Positions 51,805 through 64,000 of a stretch of 64,000 nt of DNA are shown in pieces. The stretch's first letter is position 1. Each line of letters begins with the position of its first letter. The notes under the pieces are model-generated. The model was not told the DNA's origin, made no database searches, and saw only the letters and a program-made list of their open reading frames with translations. Both the position numbers and the translations under genes were made by a program. Origin of the DNA: Amoebidium appalachense. Lineage: Eukaryota; Ichthyosporea. The stretch is from NCBI GenBank assembly GCA_963693365.1, contig CAVNZM010000011.1:4278001-4342000 (forward strand). The letters are read 5' to 3'.

Positions 51805-52620
51805 TTCAGAAACAGATATAAAAGTATACGAAATAATGATATTTTCCACAAACCATCCTAATAACGTATGTAGGTAAGACATATACCTGTCGGCATATGC
51901 AATTTATTTGAGCTTTTTCTATCGATTTTGAGCTGCAATAGAGTTAACGTTGTTTACATAGGCCTTGGACGGGACCCGTCCAAATCAATCAGTCTGGGCC
52001 TCAAGAGGTTAAGGCTCACCTTCGCTGAGCTCGCGAGAGCTCGGGTCGGTTTCAGATACGGAAGTCACAAATATCAGCAATAGGTATAGACAGTAGGGTG
52101 TGAAGTCACGCTTAAGAGTGCACTTTCTTCCTTGCTTGATGGCACCGGGGTATGTACGGCCCACAACTTCATAGGCCTATTCAACCTCAGATCCTTAGAT
52201 ATGTTGCTTTTGGTCTATTTCGTAACTTTGCCAATTTTGGTTATAATATATCCAATCAAAACATTCCGTCAACTATCTTGATGCGCCTGTGACCAATCGA
52301 GGAGCGGTAAAAAAAAATTTGCGCGAAATTCCAAACATAGTACACAAATCAATGAAGCTTCCACGCCATCATGATATGATCCCGACGAAAAACCCACACT
52401 GCTGCATTAGACGATGAGAGAATATGTAGTCATCAAGATGCGCGTACGGAGGGAACTCGGGGTCCTGAGACCTAAAGGGATCCGCATACTTGTCCCGGTG
52501 GTGGGGAGACTGTGGGATCGATGGGCATGCATTTTTAACAAAGCACTGAGGATATATGATTGCGGGCCTCGGCGACTTAAAAGGAAGGAGGGCTGGCCCG
52601 GCGGGGAGTGGTGGTGGTGG

Positions 52621-52670
<50 letters not shown>

Positions 52671-52906
52671 GGGTTGTGTTGTTAAGCATGACTGAGTGCT
52701 GTACGCATTCACGATGGACAACACATGTTGCAACCCTGCAGAGCACACGCATAGGTTTGCATGCGTACATACTCTGAAAGCAAGTAATCATGTCACGTAC
52801 ATGATCATAGCCACTGCTGCTGGTGGTGTACGTACATGTCGAGGGGAGGGAAGAGGAAGGGAAGAGGGGGAAGGGGGAAGGGGGGGGGGGGGGGGGGGGG
52901 GGGGGG

Positions 52907-52942
<36 letters not shown>

Positions 52943-53283
52943 GAAACCCAACTCATACATACTGCTTCACTTGAACAGTTGTGGGACTTTTTGTACGAAT
53001 AGCCGTCACCAGCAAGAGCAGTGGAAGAGCCGGGGCCCAAGACCGTAGCAACAAGCAAAAAAAGTATAGACAGCCGGAACTCACGGGGTTCAAGAGGGGG
53101 GGGGGGGAGGGGGGAGCTGGGGGAGCTGGGGAGGGGAATGTTCAAGAGACGGGGCATCAGAAGCAAACATCATGCTCAATGCCACAGTACTAGTAATATT
53201 ATGACGATTGCTGGCCCAGTGCTATACGTTCACGGTGTGCACCATCTGTAGTATGACATGTGACTCGTACAGTATAGTGCATG

Positions 53284-53324
<41 letters not shown>

Positions 53325-53744
53325 ATGCGTGTTTGTGTGTGTGTACATGCGTGTTTGTGTGTTTGACCGTGTAGCTGTCTGTGTATGGGTGACACTAAAA
53401 CATTTGGTGGCATTGCAATATGCGCTGTACTTATCATGCCAATATTTCGACATCAACACCAGTTCTTGGCTGCAGCACAACGGGATTTGTGCCCTAGCTG
53501 CATATACTGCATTTTACTATTATTTTTCTTCTTCGGAGAAATACAGGTAGTTTTTTCGATGCGATTACTTGAATCGCACTATCAAACTACATCTGTCGGA
53601 TAGCACATCATATTAGAAGTCGCACTGTGAGCAGACTGTACACATAAATGTTGGCTTGAACTCTTTTCATGCCAGTTCTTTCCTTCCCACTACTAGCGAA
53701 TCACAGCATGTACAACAGTTTATGAGCTGACCATACACACTTGC
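51805..53744. other. Unresolved region upstream of the receptor TM exons
   Basis: This should hold the receptor's N-terminal exons or promoter. Poly-G tracts (52623-52667, 52880-52940) and a GT array (53288-53345) are present. A minus-strand open stretch near 53095-52985 contains FRLSILFLLVATVLGPGSS, a possible hydrophobic segment, and 52590-52370 is also open, but neither can be joined by phase. TGACCAATCGAGG-type CCAAT sites occur near 52290. Confidence 0.35.
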
Positions 53745-61266
<7,522 letters not shown>

Positions 61267-62132
61267 TTTCGTATTTTTTTTAAAAAGAAGAAGGAAACTA
61301 AGTGCTGATTTGGAGGGTTTCAGCCGAGAATGTCCCAAAAACATCAAGGAGCCCTATAGACAGGGAGTGCACGAAAAGCCTTTTTCTAAGCCGCCGGCGC
61401 GAGAAAAAACGTGTGGCCTGAGTCATAACGGGGATAATGGCTCATGCCTTTTGGCATTATTAGTACCTGATAAAATGCTAAAATGCCTCTAGATAAACAG
61501 ACTAAAGAATACAGTTTAGAGTGTAGGGGTTTGTATCCAATCAAATAACTTGACAAACCAGCACCAGATAAACAATATCAGATCAAGTGCCACTTCCTGG
61601 AATGTCACCTTCGACACGAGGCCAAGTCATATATCCATTCCAAAAAAGGAAAAAAAGGCGCGAAATACTCCTATTGGCGGACTTGTAACCACCGCAAGTT
61701 CTGGGTTCAAATGGGCCATCTGAACACAGTTCAAAAGTGAACTTTGAAGTGAAAAACGAAAAACATCTGGCGGGCGTGACAAAGGGCTGTTAGAAACTGA
61801 TTTAGTGGCATATGGCACAGAGAGAGGGTTTAGCCTTGTTTGAAATGTTTCTGTTTTCCTGAAAACTCAATGGCCTGAAGTTGTCCGGGCTGTTTTTGAA
61901 TAATTATGAAAAGGGGCGGATCTACCTCTATCTACATCTACCCTACTTCTGCCTACGTCTGCGCATTTACCATTGAGTTACTGAGGCACCACCTCAGCGG
62001 TCAGGCAAAAATCTTCGGGAAACGTCTTGCTTTTCAATGAATGCGTTAGGCACACCCACAAGCCCTGCTCGTAAACAGCAGGGCTAACTACCCTCTTCAC
62101 ACACACGGCCCACTAGGCAAAAGGATGCTCCC
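61267..62132. promoter_or_regulatory. Shared divergent promoter region
   Basis: 866 bp separate the start codons of P5C reductase (minus) and the Treslin-like gene (plus). CCAAT at about 61528 and ATTGG at about 61673 are the only familiar elements I see. A bidirectional promoter is inferred from the arrangement. Confidence 0.4.
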
Positions 62133-63316
62133 ATGGACATACCAAGCATGAGTGAACCGATTATGGCTAGTTTAGGAACAAGGACGGGGCCGAAGCACGA
62201 ACTTCGCCTCGCTGTGCTGGTGGACACGAACACTCGCTCTCTCTCCACAGGTACCTTCCCCCCTCCGCCCCCCGCTCCCACCCCCCTTCCCCTCCCTCTC
62301 CCCCAGGGGAAAGAAAAAAAAAAGAAAAAAAAAGCAAAAAAAAACACAAAAACCCAAACCACGCCCCCTCTTTTTGCCCTTTTCCCAGTCTGCTTCCCTT
62401 GCATGTGTCTCAATCCACGCCCCACAAATTGCCACATGCCATATACTAGACGAAGGACTTGGTTTATCTGTGTATTTGGTTCGCCCGCTTTCTCTCGCTG
62501 CTACTGTTTGTGCCCCCCCAAAAGGGAACTCCGACACGTAGGTTGATGCACTGACTCTTGCACGCCGTGCGTACTTTGCATCTAATAATTGTTCGTTGTA
62601 ACTAACTCCTTCATACTTTCGTATTTTCAGAAGCGATAAGCGAGTTCAAGACGAACATCCGTTCTTCCGTGCTTCGTACGCTCGCCTATTTCTGTGGGCT
62701 GACGGAGAGTGATGTGAAGGGCCTCATACCTGTGCCGGTACCGAACGGAACGCACGTTGTATGGGCGTTTCGTTTTTTCGATTCGCAAGCAGTGAGCTCA
62801 TCTATGGTTTCACGTAGTTTCGACGCAGTCTCTGTTGAAGGATTTGCTGATTTTGAAACGAAGTTGATTGAAGCAGTAGACGGAAATAAAACACAACCAA
62901 GTACGCATTTTTCTCCCATTGAATGCATCGAAAGAGCGCTTAGACAATCGCTTGATTATCCCTGGTTAACAGACGACATCTTTACACCCTCGCCCGTTAA
63001 GAGTGCTGCACAAAAATCCGAAAAGGAAAAAGAGAGGGCAAAAGACCAACAACAACGGATTCACGCTTTGAATGAACCAAAAAAGACTGCAACTTCCCAC
63101 GGTTTCCAAGAAAAGCAGCACTACGTTTTTCTTTTTACGGCGTTTCCGAAAACCGTGAAATCTTTCGAGATATTTGGTCGCGGTGAATCCGGGACGAATC
63201 CAGCAATTCCCATTGTCCGGATCCTTTCGTCCAGTGGTGGTGTCTTGGATGCGTTTGGAAGGAAAAAGATCAAACTGTGCTGGGTGGATACTGGGCGTGT
63301 CCCGACCGAAGGCCAG
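62133..63316 (+). CDS. TICRR: Treslin/TICRR-like replication initiation factor, N-terminal exons
   Basis: Treslin works with TopBP1 and MTBP to load Cdc45 at replication origins in S phase. Exon 1 (62133-62250) ends in phase 1 and exon 2 (62631-63316) supplies the other two bases, giving RLAVLVDTNTRSLSTEAIS, like the human VMLLLDT start. Shared blocks follow in the same order as in the human protein: VRTLAYF-like VLRTLAYFCGL, HVVWAFRFFDSQ (human VHWAFKFFDSQ), FADFETKLIE, SLDYPWLTDDI near SPVK, YVFLFTAFPKT and KIKLCWVDTG (human KITFYWVDTT). About 267 residues of a protein that should exceed 1000; the rest lies beyond the window. A 380-bp intron separates the exons. No signal or membrane segment; nuclear role expected. 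Confidence 0.8.
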
Positions 63317-63770
63317 GTGAGAGAGTGTGGGTCGTTGTGCTTACCGTGTCTTTTTTCTTTTTATTATCATTTTTAGTTTTTTTTATTTTTTTGGGGGGGA
63401 GGGGGGAGGGTGTTGGAGGGAGACAGAGAAAGGAAAGGGAGTGTTCAGGGAGAGAGAGGAAGAGGGAGAAAGTGAGGGATTGAGGTGCGGGCTGCTTAGT
63501 GGGACTGGACGTTGCCTTGAACTGGCTGCTGATGTTGAAAAGAAAAGACAGGGTAAAAGGGACGGCATCCGGGGGGGAGGGGGGGGGGAGGGGCAAGGGG
63601 GTAAAAGGAAAGGACTAATGGTAGAGAAATAAAAAAGAGCCTATGAAATGTTCCGAAAGAAGTTTTTTCTCGCACAACTTCAGAGTGTCAGTCGCCTAGT
63701 CTGATACTCGCACAACTCCATGAGGATAAACCATACAGCACAGACATCGTCTCTCGCTCGATCTACACGT

Positions 63771-63812
<42 letters not shown>

Positions 63813-64000
63813 AAAAAAAAAAAAGAAAGAAAGAAAGAAAAGAAAAGAAAAAAGGAGTGTGTGTGTGTGGGGTGGGGGGGAGGTGGGGGGAGAGGGATGT
63901 GGAGCGATACGTGGTGACAGCATGTGCATCGAAGAGTATAAGAATATGCACAGAGCATACTGATGATTGTTAGTTATGCACGACCATCATACCAATTTAG
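63317..64000. other. Intron of the Treslin-like gene up to the window edge
   Basis: Holds G/A-rich sequence (63391-63475), and 26 C or so passing into about 22 A and (GAAA)n at 63773-63855, followed by GT and G. I could not place the next exon. Confidence 0.5.

Overview
The window is nuclear DNA of an intron-rich eukaryote. Protein-coding pieces are short exons joined by GT-AG introns, and the introns and spacers are full of poly-G/poly-C, GT/CA, GA/TC and poly-T tracts. The recognisable genes are a Treslin/TICRR-like replication factor, a TRAP-gamma-like ER translocon subunit, a GABA-B-like class C receptor and pyrroline-5-carboxylate reductase. Together they suit a unicellular relative of animals or another protist with an animal-like gene set. 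That placement is inference; the sequence alone does not fix the species.

Layout. 0.5-3.8 kb: minus-strand gene with an acidic N-terminus and a Pro/Gly/Arg-rich exon. 6.2-11.0 kb: plus-strand TRAP-gamma-like gene in four exons, with a duplicated start of its last exon. 11-14 kb: local duplications and a poly-C minisatellite. 14.25-18.3 kb: minus-strand uncharacterised gene. 20.9-24.3 kb: plus-strand candidate gene behind a CCAAT-rich promoter. 25.9-30.9 kb: two head-to-head copies of a secreted heme peroxidase gene, both broken, one split by a 2.0-kb 5'-truncated LINE with a 13-bp target duplication. 32-34.8 kb: long CA arrays holding a tRNA-headed SINE. 35.6-36.6 kb: intronless 345-codon gene. 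38.6-41.5 kb: two-exon minus-strand gene for a Ser-rich protein with a helical tail. 44.5-47.4 kb: a second LINE with a long reverse-transcriptase frame. 48.0-51.8 kb: minus-strand GABA-B-like receptor. 53.7-61.3 kb: minus-strand P5C reductase. 62.1 kb to the edge: start of Treslin/TICRR, divergent from the reductase.

The host genes are unrelated housekeeping or signalling genes and form no operon or cluster. What ties the window together is its repeat biology: a roughly 390-bp repeat flanked by poly-G, a LINE and a SINE with similar 3' ends, and compound tracts that mostly run T or GT, then G, then GA in one polarity. Several genes carry lesions (frameshifts, in-frame stops). These may be pseudogenisation or, close to homopolymers, assembly error. 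All exon joins were worked out by hand from splice sites and reading phase and need transcript support.
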